The notes beneath the pieces were generated by a model. That model worked only from the letters and a program-made list of their open reading frames with translations. It was not told the DNA's origin and ran no database searches. The position numbers were made by a program, and so were the translations under genes. A stretch of 64,000 nt of DNA from Desulfobulbaceae bacterium BRH_c16a (GTDB taxonomy: Bacteria > Desulfobacterota > Desulfobulbia > Desulfobulbales > Desulfocapsaceae): NCBI GenBank assembly GCA_000961725.1, contig LADS01000061.1, forward strand, positions 186,001-250,000. Direction: 5' to 3'. This document shows positions 1-9,657 of this stretch, piece by piece; within the stretch, counting starts at the first letter, position 1; every line of letters begins with the position of its first letter.

Positions 1-1399
1 TCGTCACGGTGAGACGGTTCAGATGGTCCGAACCGGTTGCTTCCGGAGATTGCGATAACAGTTCGATAATGTCGATTCCGGAAGCGAGAATCCGGACTTC
101 CCGGGGAGTGATCTCGATCGCATCGTCGTGGAGCCAGTCGAGCAGGTCCTCGAGTGAATGGGCTGCCTGGGCCAGCAGGTTCATGCCGGTCATGGAGGCG
201 GCGCCTTTCAGGGTATGGACTGCCCGGCGCATGACACCGACGGTTTCCCGCACATCGGGAGAAAGCGAGGAAGGGTGTTTGACGAGATTCTCCAAGGCGT
301 TGAGCGAACGATTGATGACAATCAGATGCTCATCGCACTCAGACCTGAATATCTCCTGCAACAGCTGCTGCTCTTCGCTCACCGGCAGCACTTCCTCCAG
401 CTCGGTTTCCTGCCTGTCCGAGTCGCCGTCCAGGCCCTCATCGGTCTCCTCAAGCAACTCCGTGTCGACAAGTTGTTCGAGCAGGATCACCGATTCATCA
501 TCTGCTTCCGCGGCGGCAAATATCTCTTCATCAAGATTGAATTCGGCCTGGGGAGCGTCTGTGCCGAGCCGCACTTCCGGGCCGGCAAGGAGTGAATGGA
601 AGGCCCGCAGCTGATCCTTCACCCGGCGTACGGTCAAAGTGTCTTCGGGATCGCTGTGAGTGAACACAGCTTCGAGAAAACGGAAATAATCTTCAATAAG
701 CCCGGCAATCTCCGGCTGCTGCCATATTCCACTCGCATGAAGCTTGCCTAGCAGCAGCTGAAAATCCTGCATCAACTGGTGTTGCCGAGCCATCCCGGCC
801 GCCCTGACCGCAGTGGTGAAACCCGCCACGGCATGGGTGAGCTTCCGGTATACCATGGCATTGTAATCCTCGAGCCCTTTTCCTCCCGGGACCAGGCAGC
901 CGGCAAGTTCCTGCAGCAGTGGTATAATGGAACGGATGGCCTCAAGGCATTCCTGCTGCTCATCCTGAAGCGGGTTCTTTCTTTCTGTCTGGCCCGGGTT
1001 GTCTTCCCCGCTCGCCCCACAATCACTGAACAAGGCGACGACCCGGGCATGAAAATTATCCTCGGTTTCCGGCAGGGCACCGGAGTTTTCGATAAGCCCA
1101 CTCAGGATGCCGGTGATCCGCTCAATGGCGACCAGATGATGTCCGGTGAGTTCTTTGCCTTCTTCAAGCAGTTCGGAGAGATGCGTCTCAACAATCCTTG
1201 CCCCCTGGCTGATATCGGTTAACTGTACCTGGGAGGCGGCTCCTTTAATCGTATGGAACAGCCTGTGCAACTCCCGAAGGGCAGCTGTTGCCGATTTATC
1301 GGCTGCCAGCGTCGCAAGGCTTTGCCGTATCCCCGGGATATAGGAAACAGCTTCCTGCATGAAAATTTCAACGAGTTCGGCTCTCAGTATTTTTGACAT
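1..1399 (-). CDS. CheA-like chemosensory kinase with multiple Hpt domains (C-terminal part outside window)
   Basis: Partial gene read on the minus strand from ATG at 1399 and running off the left edge; about 466 residues are visible with no stop. Two histidine phosphotransfer domains are seen, one at the N-terminus with HTIKGAA (His near residue 49) and one near residue 395 with HTLKGAA. They are separated by a long acidic linker. Several Hpt domains before a kinase core are typical of ChpA/PilL and FrzE-type CheA proteins; the kinase core itself is not in the window. It is followed on the same strand by CheW, receiver and MCP genes, so it is likely the histidine kinase of this chemosensory array, acting on the cytoplasmic side of the membrane. 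An AGGACC stretch precedes the ATG. The family is well supported; the exact subtype is inferred. Confidence 0.85.
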   Translation of the reverse strand, partial: MSKILRAELVEIFMQEAVSYIPGIRQSLATLAADKSATAALRELHRLFHTIKGAASQVQLTDISQGARIVETHLSELLEEGKELTGHHLVAIERITGILSGLIENSGALPETEDNFHARVVALFSDCGASGEDNPGQTERKNPLQDEQQECLEAIRSIIPLLQELAGCLVPGGKGLEDYNAMVYRKLTHAVAGFTTAVRAAGMARQHQLMQDFQLLLGKLHASGIWQQPEIAGLIEDYFRFLEAVFTHSDPEDTLTVRRVKDQLRAFHSLLAGPEVRLGTDAPQAEFNLDEEIFAAAEADDESVILLEQLVDTELLEETDEGLDGDSDRQETELEEVLPVSEEQQLLQEIFRSECDEHLIVINRSLNALENLVKHPSSLSPDVRETVGVMRRAVHTLKGAASMTGMNLLAQAAHSLEDLLDWLHDDAIEITPREVRILASGIDIIELLSQSPEATGSDHLNRLTVT

Positions 1400-1467
1400 C
1401 TTTTTGGTCCTCTTTCCCGGTGTTCAGTATCCGCCATCATTTCCAGCTGCCGATAATATCGTCATCA

Positions 1468-2022
1468 TCAACCGGCCCTGTAATAGTCGACAAGCCGTGG
1501 AGCAGTCAATAATTTCCTGACATCGAGAACATAATAGAACTGTTTCTCGACCAGCAACCCAAAGTGAAAAAGGGACGTGTTCTTCTGATTCTTATCAAGA
1601 GGTTTGGTATCCGATTTGAAACGGCCTACAGTGCCGATGATCCTGTCCAGCCGAAAACCGACTTTCCGTTTCTTGTGCCTTAAGACGACAAACCGGGTTC
1701 CGCTTCCCCCGCCTTTTCCATCATTTCCAATAAATCCGGGAAGATCGATGACGGAGATGATCTCGCTTCGGATATTGACTATCCCTTGTATCCAGGCGGG
1801 AAGATTGGGCAGAAAAGTAATCGTCGGCAGAGGGCCAACCTCAGACATATCCTCAATGGCTATTGCCAGATAAAGATCTCCTACACTCACCAGGATATAT
1901 TTTGTCAGTTTCTCCGGGATCGATTTCGGACGCTGGTCGAGTGATTGAGAACCACTGCCGGCTTCTGCAAGCTGTGCATCGATATGCTGAATGAGGTTGA
2001 AGAGATCAGGCAAACTTGGCAT
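1468..2022 (-). CDS. CheW-like adaptor protein
   Basis: A single CheW domain fills most of this 184-residue protein (the region with IPEKLTKYILVSVGDLYLAI through GIVNIRSEIISVIDLPGF is characteristic). CheW couples methyl-accepting chemotaxis proteins to the CheA kinase at the membrane. The open frame extends upstream to a TTG, but the ATG at 2022 with a GAGTG stretch just before it is the better start. It lies between the multi-Hpt kinase and the tandem-receiver protein on the same strand, as in pil-chp type clusters where PilI holds this place. The domain is clear; equivalence to PilI is inferred from context. Confidence 0.85.
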   Translation of the reverse strand: MPSLPDLFNLIQHIDAQLAEAGSGSQSLDQRPKSIPEKLTKYILVSVGDLYLAIAIEDMSEVGPLPTITFLPNLPAWIQGIVNIRSEIISVIDLPGFIGNDGKGGGSGTRFVVLRHKKRKVGFRLDRIIGTVGRFKSDTKPLDKNQKNTSLFHFGLLVEKQFYYVLDVRKLLTAPRLVDYYRAG

Positions 2023-2091
2023 ACGTTCACTCAAGATGTTTTTTCCTGTAATATACCGAGATGACAAGGCATTACCGGATTAATTTTTAGA

Positions 2092-3933
2092 TCAGATGTA
2101 CTCGTCGATAACGGCGAGCAGCTTTTCCGGATCAAACGGTTTAGTTAAATATGCCACTGAGCCGCCCTGCAGCCCCTTCTGCCTGTCCACCGGGTTATTT
2201 TTGGCAGTCAGCATGACAATGGGCACACCCTTTAACTGCTCGTCATTCTTAAACCGGTAAAGAATATCGTAACCGGACATATCCGGCAACATCGCGTCAA
2301 GAAGGACAAGATTTGGCGTACCTTCCTGAGCTTTTCTCATGGCTACTGCCCCGGTTGCCGCTTCATGCACGGTATATCCCCGTTTGGCAATGACCATCGA
2401 TATTACTTTCCTGGATGTTGGGCTGTCCTCAACAACCAGGATGGATTTCTGCATATTTCCGCTCGCCGGAATCACCGACGGAACAGGTTTTTCTTTTATG
2501 ACGACCGGTTCGGCTGCTGCTGCCGGCGGGGACGGGGCTTGAGGAAGGCTGTCGACGACCACCGGCGTCTGTCCTGCTTTCGATTCTTTGGCAATCTGTC
2601 CCGGTTGATCAAGATATTTTTCCAGCACACCGAGCAGCTTGGCTGGATCAAAGGGTTTGGTAAGGTATTCATTCGAGCCGTGATGCAAACCTTTCATCCG
2701 GTCGGCGGGATTGCTTTTTCCGGTCAACATGATGACGGGAATCTCGGCAGATTTTGCGTTCTGCCTGATTCTTGACAAAACCTCATAGCCGGACATGTCG
2801 GGGAGCATCAGGTCAAGCAACACAAGGTCCGGGACGAAATCGTCCATCCGCGCCAACGCCTCCGAACCATTCTTCGCTTCGATTATCGCGTAGCCTTTGC
2901 GCTCGAGGAGCATGGTTATCACTTTTCTCGAAGTCTGACTGTCTTCCACTACCAGAATGGTCTTCCCAGGGGCATCGGCAGCCGGTTTTTTCGGTAGAAC
3001 CGGCATCACTGGGGATGCCGTCCGAACTGTTTTGCTTTCACTCGATCCAAGCAAAACCCTGGTCCTGACAAAGAGAGGTTCTTTCGGTGAGATTTTCAGA
3101 GCCCTGGCAATAAAGTCCCTTGCCTGTTCTATTTTTCCCAGCGAATAAAAACCAAGACAGAGGCAATAGGCGATTCGGGAATTGTCGGGGCAGGATTCCA
3201 GTTCGTGTCGATACGCGGCAAGGGCATTTTCCAGTTCCACACTTTTTGCCACAGCAGGCGCACTGTGCCCCGATAAACGGAACATGCCGCTGCAATTCGA
3301 GCACTTCCCTTCATTTCCCTTCACCACCGACCAGCAGAAAAAACAGCGTTTTACCGCAAGCGTCGAACCATCCAGCTGAGATTCGATCTTTGCTGCTTCA
3401 AGCTGAATTTCCAGGTCGCTGTTTCCCCACTTTTTTGCCTCGTTCAGCGCCTTTTTTATATAATCTTCACGAGTCATCAAGCGGGAATGCCAGAGCCATG
3501 CCGGATAGTAGAAACGATTGCTGCGGAGTATCTCAACCAGCAGAGAACCTGCTTCCTTGTGGCGAAATTGATAGAAAAGATGAATTGCCTGCTGAAGTTT
3601 TTCCTCTTCATTGCAGGAGTCGATACCTTGAGAAAAGCTGGGGAGGGTTTTGAGCAAACGCGCCGCCAGGGTCAAAGTCAATGAAACATTGCGGGCAGCC
3701 GGTTTCTCCGATTCCACCGCCTGATATGCTCCATCCCCGATCGCCGCCAGAGTGAGCAGTGCTCCATTGCCGAGCAGCCGCCCGCACTCGGCGGAAACGA
3801 CCCGTCCCTGCCGGACCTGCAGCAGCCCCGTTCGTGTCGCATTTTTTACTTCAATATCGACATTGCCGGACAACGTTTGCAAAGATTTCAGATATACGAG
3901 GATCTCACCGGATACTGTGCGAGAGTCGGTCAT
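2092..3933 (-). CDS. Tandem response-regulator protein with DUF4388-like N-terminus, zinc ribbon and TPR region
   Basis: A 613-residue multidomain protein. The N-terminal ~100 residues resemble DUF4388/PATAN domains, which are common in chemosensory adaptors. A helical TPR-like middle carries a small cysteine cluster (CFFC and CSNC, about residues 195-215) that could bind zinc. Two receiver domains follow (about 325-440 and 490-613). Each has the acidic pocket, the phospho-acceptor aspartate in VLLDLMLPD or VLLDAMLPD, and the KPFDP lysine. There is no output domain after the second receiver. The start ATG has GGGGACC upstream. Its place beside cheW and an Hpt-rich kinase suggests it is the phosphoryl acceptor or sink of the array, a role PilG and PilH play as separate proteins elsewhere. 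That role is inferred. Confidence 0.8.
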   Translation of the reverse strand: MTDSRTVSGEILVYLKSLQTLSGNVDIEVKNATRTGLLQVRQGRVVSAECGRLLGNGALLTLAAIGDGAYQAVESEKPAARNVSLTLTLAARLLKTLPSFSQGIDSCNEEEKLQQAIHLFYQFRHKEAGSLLVEILRSNRFYYPAWLWHSRLMTREDYIKKALNEAKKWGNSDLEIQLEAAKIESQLDGSTLAVKRCFFCWSVVKGNEGKCSNCSGMFRLSGHSAPAVAKSVELENALAAYRHELESCPDNSRIAYCLCLGFYSLGKIEQARDFIARALKISPKEPLFVRTRVLLGSSESKTVRTASPVMPVLPKKPAADAPGKTILVVEDSQTSRKVITMLLERKGYAIIEAKNGSEALARMDDFVPDLVLLDLMLPDMSGYEVLSRIRQNAKSAEIPVIMLTGKSNPADRMKGLHHGSNEYLTKPFDPAKLLGVLEKYLDQPGQIAKESKAGQTPVVVDSLPQAPSPPAAAAEPVVIKEKPVPSVIPASGNMQKSILVVEDSPTSRKVISMVIAKRGYTVHEAATGAVAMRKAQEGTPNLVLLDAMLPDMSGYDILYRFKNDEQLKGVPIVMLTAKNNPVDRQKGLQGGSVAYLTKPFDPEKLLAVIDEYI

Positions 3934-3968
3934 AACGGTCCCCAGAATGTTAAGTTAGAACTCCAGCA

Positions 3969-5141
3969 TCACGGGCAGACAGAATCGTGGAAAGTAAAGA
4001 CGCCGTTGTCGTCGATTTTTACGATTACCGCACATTTACTGGGATCACCGTTGCCATTGAAGCCGATCTTGCCGGTTGCTCCATCGAAATCCTTCACTTT
4101 GGCCAACGCATCCTGCACCGCTATTCGATCGCGTACCAGATCACCGGTCAAGCCACCGGTATTCTTAATCGCTTGCACAAGCAGCCGGACCGCATCCCAG
4201 GTGAGGGCTGCAGGCTCATCGGGATTAACGCCGTACGCCTTGATGTAGGTTTCGACAAATTCCTTGTTCAATCCCTGGGGATTGCCGGGTGCATAATTGC
4301 CGGTGAAGAACAACCCGTTGCAGTCCGTGCCGCATTCGCCTATAAGGTTGCCTCCCGCCCAGGAATTACTGCCTACTATCGGTATCGTCAGCCCCATCGC
4401 TTTGGCCTGTCTGACAATTACGGGGACCTCATTATAATGCTGGGGAGTGAAAAGGAACTCGGCTCCCGATTCGTTGATCCGGCTCAGCTGCTTGCTGAAA
4501 TCGACGTCGCCCGTTCTGAATTCCTCGAAGGCGACCACCGACCCTGCCCCGTTTACAGCTTCAAATGCCTCTTTGAAGCTGTTGGCCATTCCCCGCGGGT
4601 AGGCACTTATTATATCATACAGCACCGCTGCTTTGGTTGCCTTGAACTGGCTGGCGGCAAATGTGGTTATGGCCGGTCCCTGGATGGTGAAGACAAAACA
4701 GGTACGAAAAACGAAAGGTCTATCCTGGGTAGTGAGCGGGGAAGTAGACCAGGGGGTGATCATGGGAGTCGAATAGGCCTGCGCCATCTGGGCAACAGGG
4801 ATTGCCTGACGGCTGATGAGGGGTCCGATAATACCGAGGACCTTCTCCTGGCTGACCTGTTTGACAGCGAGCGACGCGGCCACCGAGGGATCGGAAGTGT
4901 GATCCCCGTACAGGAATTCAACCTTGTAGATCTTTCCGCCTACCTCGAGTCCGCCGGATTTTTCGATCTCCTGCCGGACTAATTCTCCGGCATTTATGGC
5001 ATTTTTTCCAACGAGCTCAAACATGCCGGTCTGGGCAATGTTGAACCCGATGCGAATGACATTATCCGCCGCAAAACAGATAGTATTGCTGCAAGCAGCT
5101 ACAACACATGACAGAACGAAAATCTTGAGCACTCTTCCCAT
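3969..5141 (-). CDS. Periplasmic branched-chain amino acid-type ABC substrate-binding protein (LivK family)
   Basis: About 390 residues with an N-terminal signal peptide (hydrophobic run after MGRVLKIF, probably cleaved after CFAA). The body is typical of Peripla_BP_6 / LivK proteins (IRIGFNIAQTGMFELVGKNA near the N-terminus and a C-terminal GATGKIGFNGNGDP segment). It should bind a small organic ligand such as an amino acid in the periplasm. The start at 5141 is chosen because GGAG precedes it; the frame is open for 18 more codons. No LivHMGF permease or ATPase genes are adjacent. Instead it sits between a receiver protein and an MCP, so it may feed ligand information to the chemoreceptor rather than to a transporter. 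That is inference. Confidence 0.85.
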   Translation of the reverse strand: MGRVLKIFVLSCVVAACSNTICFAADNVIRIGFNIAQTGMFELVGKNAINAGELVRQEIEKSGGLEVGGKIYKVEFLYGDHTSDPSVAASLAVKQVSQEKVLGIIGPLISRQAIPVAQMAQAYSTPMITPWSTSPLTTQDRPFVFRTCFVFTIQGPAITTFAASQFKATKAAVLYDIISAYPRGMANSFKEAFEAVNGAGSVVAFEEFRTGDVDFSKQLSRINESGAEFLFTPQHYNEVPVIVRQAKAMGLTIPIVGSNSWAGGNLIGECGTDCNGLFFTGNYAPGNPQGLNKEFVETYIKAYGVNPDEPAALTWDAVRLLVQAIKNTGGLTGDLVRDRIAVQDALAKVKDFDGATGKIGFNGNGDPSKCAVIVKIDDNGVFTFHDSVCP

Positions 5142-5212
5142 TTCTTCTCCATAATTTTGCAAGATGCCGGTAACTCGATTCAATGTCGGGATCAAAGCGG
5201 AAAACTGTTACC

Positions 5213-7372
5213 TCATGCTTCTGACGGTTCCCCGACCTTAAAGATTTCAACGGCTGAACGTAGATCCCGCGCCGTTCTGCTCAGAACGTTCATCGATGCC
5301 GCGGTATCCTGGGAAGAAAGGGAGGATTCCCTGCTTACCTCACCGACCTCTTTCATGGTTTGGGCGATGGTCTCGGACACTTGCACCTGGCTGGTAGTAG
5401 CTATTGTGATGGCCTCGATAAGTTCGGCGAGGTCATTGGAAACTTTCTCGATCTCCTGCAGTTTCTCATGGGCGCCGTCGGCGAGCTTCGAGCCATGGAC
5501 AACCTTGCTTATACCTTCATCGATTCGGTTACTTACTTCTTTAATCTCGGTCTGAATACTTTTCACCAGGACCTCGATCTGTTTGGTTGAGTTACTTGAA
5601 CTGTCCGCCAGGCGCTGGACCTCGTCGGCAACTACCGCAAAACCGTGCCCGGCCTCACCGGCCATGGCTGCCTGAATGGAAGCATTGAGTGCCAGGATGG
5701 ATGTTCGGTCGGCAATCTCATCAATGATCTGCACGATGTTACCGATCTCGAGAGAAGTTTCACCGAGTCGCTTGATCGAACGGGCCGTCTCGTTGATCTG
5801 CTCACGAATCTCAGCCATAGCCTTATTGGTCTGAATAACCGCCAGGGCACCTTCCTGGGCGTTAACCCTCGATTGACGCGAAACCGATGCCGATTTCTGG
5901 GCATTGTTGGCCACTGCCCGAATCGATTCAACCATCTGTTCAATGGCTGCTACCGCGACTGTTACCCCTTTCACCTGTTCGATATTTTTTTCGGCAAGGG
6001 TCATGGTCTGGCTGGCGACTTCTTCCGAGGTTATATCCACCGATTGAGTTGCCACTTTAACTTTACTGATAATATCGGAGAACTGGTCGGCCATGGCGTT
6101 GAACGAATCGGCAATGGCCCCGGTCATATCCTCGGTCACTTCGGCCCGGCTGGTAAAATCGCCATCGGTCAGGATACTGATGTCTTCCAGCAGTTTCATG
6201 ATGGATTCCTGGATCGAGTCACGCTCTTCCTGACTCTGGATCAGCACCGTGATATTGTCGAGCATCCCATTCAGGGTGGAGGCCATAACACCGAGTTCAT
6301 CATTGCTCACCACCGCAGTACGGGCTTGAAAATTCCCCAGGCCTATTTCGGCGAGAAGACCCATGATATGATTGACCTGATTGGTCAGTCCCCGGGACAG
6401 CTTAACAGCAATGAGCACAGCGAGCAGAATTGAGACTATACCTACGGCCAGAACAATTTTCTTGACCAGGGCAGCGGTATCTTCCATATCCTTTGTTGCC
6501 TTTGCCTCATTGGCAACGGAATAATCGAGGAACGATTTGATAACCGGTTCCGCCCGCTTGGCCGCATCCTGATATCCGCTGATCCTTGCGGCAATGATTC
6601 CGTCGGTATTGGTCACTTCAACGAACCATTTATCGAACTCTGCCAGCTGCTCGGCAATCTTGGTGCGTTTCTCTCCGGCAATCGACGGCTGATCGATCAA
6701 ACTTGAAAATGCCGCTTTCTGCGTTTTGACACCGGCTAATTTGTCCCTGTCCGGAACCATCAGGTAATCCTGCAGAACCGCCTTGAGCTGATAGTATTCG
6801 TTCTGCGCGGCAGAATGGCCAAGGGCCTTTACGGTTTCGCCTAGATTATCAAGGCTTTGGCGGAGTTTGACCAATTCTCCGAATTCTTTATCTACCCTCA
6901 GTTCAAGAATATTGACCGTCCCGACAAAGGCACTGAGGTATTCGTTGATGGAATCCATGGCCGTTTGGGCAGCGTCTACATCCTGCGGTGTTTGGGCCAA
7001 CTGCTGAATCTGGTACAAGGTCCGGTAGGCCTCACCGCCACCGGCAATGAAGGAATTCAAATACACTTCCTTGGCTTCGCGGATGCCGATTTTTTCATGG
7101 TTCAGCAGAAAATCCTTTTCCAGACTCTGCATGACGCGCAGAGTCTTTTCAGTCTCCAGGCTGAGACGGGCTATTTTGCCATGAACCCGCACCAGATCGT
7201 CGATTGTTTTCTGAGCATAGGTCTGCGAGATAAGGGTGATGGCGATTACCACCAGGGTAAGCGCAATCAGCGTCATAAACGACCACAACAGTTTACCACG
7301 AATCTTCCGATGTCCCGCAAGTTGTGAAGCAACACTGTTTTGCACGCCAGGCTCTCTACTTTTCCCGTCCAT
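5213..7372 (-). CDS. Methyl-accepting chemotaxis protein, PilJ-like, with HBM-type sensor domain
   Basis: About 719 residues. A transmembrane helix near residues 28-50 is followed by an all-helical periplasmic domain containing LEKDFLL, the hallmark of helical bimodular (HBM) sensors. A second membrane helix lies near residue 310, then two HAMP-like segments and a C-terminal signalling domain. The hairpin tip reads ALNASIQAAMAGEAG, matching PilJ-type receptors rather than the AGEQG form of flagellar receptors. The start at 7372 is preferred (GGAGACGGA before ATG) over an upstream open stretch of 30 codons lacking a Shine-Dalgarno. It is the receptor of the cluster with the CheA/Hpt kinase, CheW and tandem receivers. 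Ligand unknown. Confidence 0.9.
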   Translation of the reverse strand: MDGKSREPGVQNSVASQLAGHRKIRGKLLWSFMTLIALTLVVIAITLISQTYAQKTIDDLVRVHGKIARLSLETEKTLRVMQSLEKDFLLNHEKIGIREAKEVYLNSFIAGGGEAYRTLYQIQQLAQTPQDVDAAQTAMDSINEYLSAFVGTVNILELRVDKEFGELVKLRQSLDNLGETVKALGHSAAQNEYYQLKAVLQDYLMVPDRDKLAGVKTQKAAFSSLIDQPSIAGEKRTKIAEQLAEFDKWFVEVTNTDGIIAARISGYQDAAKRAEPVIKSFLDYSVANEAKATKDMEDTAALVKKIVLAVGIVSILLAVLIAVKLSRGLTNQVNHIMGLLAEIGLGNFQARTAVVSNDELGVMASTLNGMLDNITVLIQSQEERDSIQESIMKLLEDISILTDGDFTSRAEVTEDMTGAIADSFNAMADQFSDIISKVKVATQSVDITSEEVASQTMTLAEKNIEQVKGVTVAVAAIEQMVESIRAVANNAQKSASVSRQSRVNAQEGALAVIQTNKAMAEIREQINETARSIKRLGETSLEIGNIVQIIDEIADRTSILALNASIQAAMAGEAGHGFAVVADEVQRLADSSSNSTKQIEVLVKSIQTEIKEVSNRIDEGISKVVHGSKLADGAHEKLQEIEKVSNDLAELIEAITIATTSQVQVSETIAQTMKEVGEVSRESSLSSQDTAASMNVLSRTARDLRSAVEIFKVGEPSEA

Positions 7373-7638
7373 TCCGTCTCCATGATTTCTGTTACTGTCC
7401 CGTATTGGGACAAGGTGTTCCGTACAACGTCGCTGACCGCTCCCGAAAACCGCACAATGCACATGTCAGGGTAAAAAATCCACCTCCAGACTAATCTAAA
7501 CCCGCTATTCCCTGCAACTTTTTTGCATGAACAGGATCAGGTTCTTTTCCGGACCATACGACCGACCTGTCCAGCAATCGGCAAGAGACAGAGCGCCCGG
7601 TCGGCGACCCATCCGACGGCCTTTCATGAAATGCAGGC

Positions 7639-7664
7639 AGACTGCCGGGATGAACCGGCAGTCT
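7639..7664 (-). terminator. Hairpin downstream of transketolase
   Basis: A perfect 10-bp stem (AGACTGCCGG) with a 6-base loop lies 8 bases after the transketolase stop codon. There is no clear U-tract on the minus strand, so it may be a weak terminator or an mRNA 3'-stabilising structure. Confidence 0.5.
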
Positions 7665-7671
7665 CGGCGAT

Positions 7672-9558
7672 TCAACGTAATTCGAGAACCTTGGCTTTGA
7701 TATTCTCGACTGCAAGGCCTTGATGCGGCAGCTGTTCGGCTATCCCGCCATGACCGATTTTATTCGTCCCCATTCCGGCATATCGGGGCGTAAGCCCTCT
7801 CTCGAGGAGCCAGGTGCCAAAACGCATCCCAAGCCCGGTCTTGGTATTCTGGCTTTCCACCACAAGAACAAAAGGACTTTTGCCGACTTTGGCCAGCATC
7901 TCCTCGTCGATCACATTCAACGTCGGCTTATTGATAAGACCGACATTCATCCCCTGGGCTCTCAGCTGTTCCACCGCATCGAGGCAGCGATACACCATCT
8001 CGCCATAGGTGACGATATACCCATCGCTGCCCTCGCGAATAATTTCATCTTTGCCGGGTTCAAAAGAGTAGCCGGCATCATAATATTTAGCCCCTTGCTC
8101 GTTGAGAATAAATGGGGTCGCGGAACGGGTTGAGAAGAGGAATCGAAGTCCCGCGTCGCCAAATATTTTCTTCATCATCGCCCGTAACTGCAGGACATCG
8201 GCCGGGAAGTAGAGGCGGGTCAGATCACCCTCGGCGACTGCGTTGTCGGCAAAAAAATTATTGATACCGAAGTGGCAGGTGTTATCGGCCATATCGTCTA
8301 TTCCGGAGTGGGAGAAATGGGCGAGGACATTGGCATGGTTGAGACGGGCCATGGTGATCTCGGAGACGACCATTTCCAGGAAGGCGGAAAATGTGCCGAA
8401 TATCCCCTGCCTTCCCGGCTCGGAGCCAAAACCTGCGGCAACCGAATAATTATTCCTTTCCATGATCCCGCCGGGAACGTACACTTCAGGATGATTCTTG
8501 CGAATGTGGTGAAGACCGCATGATCCCTCGAGATCGGAATCGACGACCAGAACGCTTGCAGCCGGATTCTCCATGGTATCGAGAATTTCACAGACAACTT
8601 TGCCAAAATCGTCGCGAACTTTACCCATTTCCGGAGTACTGCCCAGGTAGGTAACCTTGGTTTTATCAACCGTAAAATTTTGCAGCATTTCGACAGCCGC
8701 GGTCAGTCCCCTGCCTGTGAGATAATCGACGGCAAGATTGACGGCGATGACATCATGTCCTTTCGGTGACCCTTCGATCCCTGGAATACCTACCGCCATA
8801 AGCCGCCTGTTGATAAGGGCGACAGGTCCATCGGCAATGAGAGCCTGCCGAATCCGGGCGAACAGGGCATCGATATCCTCCCCGTCGCCGACGTTCACGG
8901 CAAGTCCATGTCCACTCAGCGTCCCGGCAATATCATACCCTTTCATATACCAACTCGGATGACCGGCGATGGTTACGTCGTTGTCGTCAACGATCAGTTT
9001 GACTTTCAGGTTCCTGGCCACCGCATATCGCGCCGCCTCGGCATTGTCTCCTTCCATCTGAGATCCGTCGCTGCCGAACATGACCACGGTCTTCGCCGGA
9101 TCAGCCTCGGCGACTCCGTTGACATAGCTCCACAGATGGCCAAGTCGGCCCGATGAAAAGAACACACCGTTTTTCTCGTCACGTTCGGGATGACCATACA
9201 AGCCTTTATCATATTCACGATAATGCAGCAGGGATTCTGGTCCTTTGAAGCCGTTCAGTACCGCCATCACATATTGAATGGCAACCCTGTGGCCCGCTTC
9301 ATCGAAGTATACCGGGTGAATGGCCGTTGAGCCTTTCATGAAACCATCGACTATCAACATTTCCGGCACGATATCGAAGGCTCCTCCGGTGTGTCCTCCC
9401 AGACCTTTTACATTGGCCAGAGCAGTAAAAAAAACCAGGCTGTCACGTACCAGCTGGATATTGTCGATCAGCGTAAGACGCTGCAGATCTGTAAGCTTTT
9501 CCTGCTGTGCGTCGAGAATCAAGGGTTTATATTTACTTAAGTCGATTGGAAAATTCAT
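7672..9558 (-). CDS. tkt: Transketolase
   Basis: 628 residues, slightly shorter than the usual ~660. The N-terminal thiamine diphosphate region shows GGHTGG and the cofactor-binding GSDGSQMEGDNAEAA segment; the middle pyrimidine-binding domain and a C-terminal domain follow. It transfers two-carbon ketol units between sugar phosphates in the non-oxidative pentose phosphate pathway, in the cytoplasm. The start ATG is preceded by GAGGTAG. It stands alone between the chemosensory cluster and uraA, and a strong hairpin follows it. The family is clear. Because some motifs vary from the E. coli enzyme, a transketolase-like sugar-phosphate enzyme with altered specificity cannot be excluded. Confidence 0.88.
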   Translation of the reverse strand: MNFPIDLSKYKPLILDAQQEKLTDLQRLTLIDNIQLVRDSLVFFTALANVKGLGGHTGGAFDIVPEMLIVDGFMKGSTAIHPVYFDEAGHRVAIQYVMAVLNGFKGPESLLHYREYDKGLYGHPERDEKNGVFFSSGRLGHLWSYVNGVAEADPAKTVVMFGSDGSQMEGDNAEAARYAVARNLKVKLIVDDNDVTIAGHPSWYMKGYDIAGTLSGHGLAVNVGDGEDIDALFARIRQALIADGPVALINRRLMAVGIPGIEGSPKGHDVIAVNLAVDYLTGRGLTAAVEMLQNFTVDKTKVTYLGSTPEMGKVRDDFGKVVCEILDTMENPAASVLVVDSDLEGSCGLHHIRKNHPEVYVPGGIMERNNYSVAAGFGSEPGRQGIFGTFSAFLEMVVSEITMARLNHANVLAHFSHSGIDDMADNTCHFGINNFFADNAVAEGDLTRLYFPADVLQLRAMMKKIFGDAGLRFLFSTRSATPFILNEQGAKYYDAGYSFEPGKDEIIREGSDGYIVTYGEMVYRCLDAVEQLRAQGMNVGLINKPTLNVIDEEMLAKVGKSPFVLVVESQNTKTGLGMRFGTWLLERGLTPRYAGMGTNKIGHGGIAEQLPHQGLAVENIKAKVLELR

Positions 9559-9657
9559 AACTACCTCGAGTGTATGAGTATGGGGCTCAAAGGAGCGACA
9601 GCCTTGCCTCGGGTAACGCTTTGCGGTATCCGAAGTATATTTCTTCCTTGTAAAAAA

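Noticed and set aside
7491..7715. Minus-strand 74-residue ORF between the MCP and transketolase
   Set aside because: It overlaps the terminator hairpin and the transketolase end, has no Shine-Dalgarno and no family resemblance.
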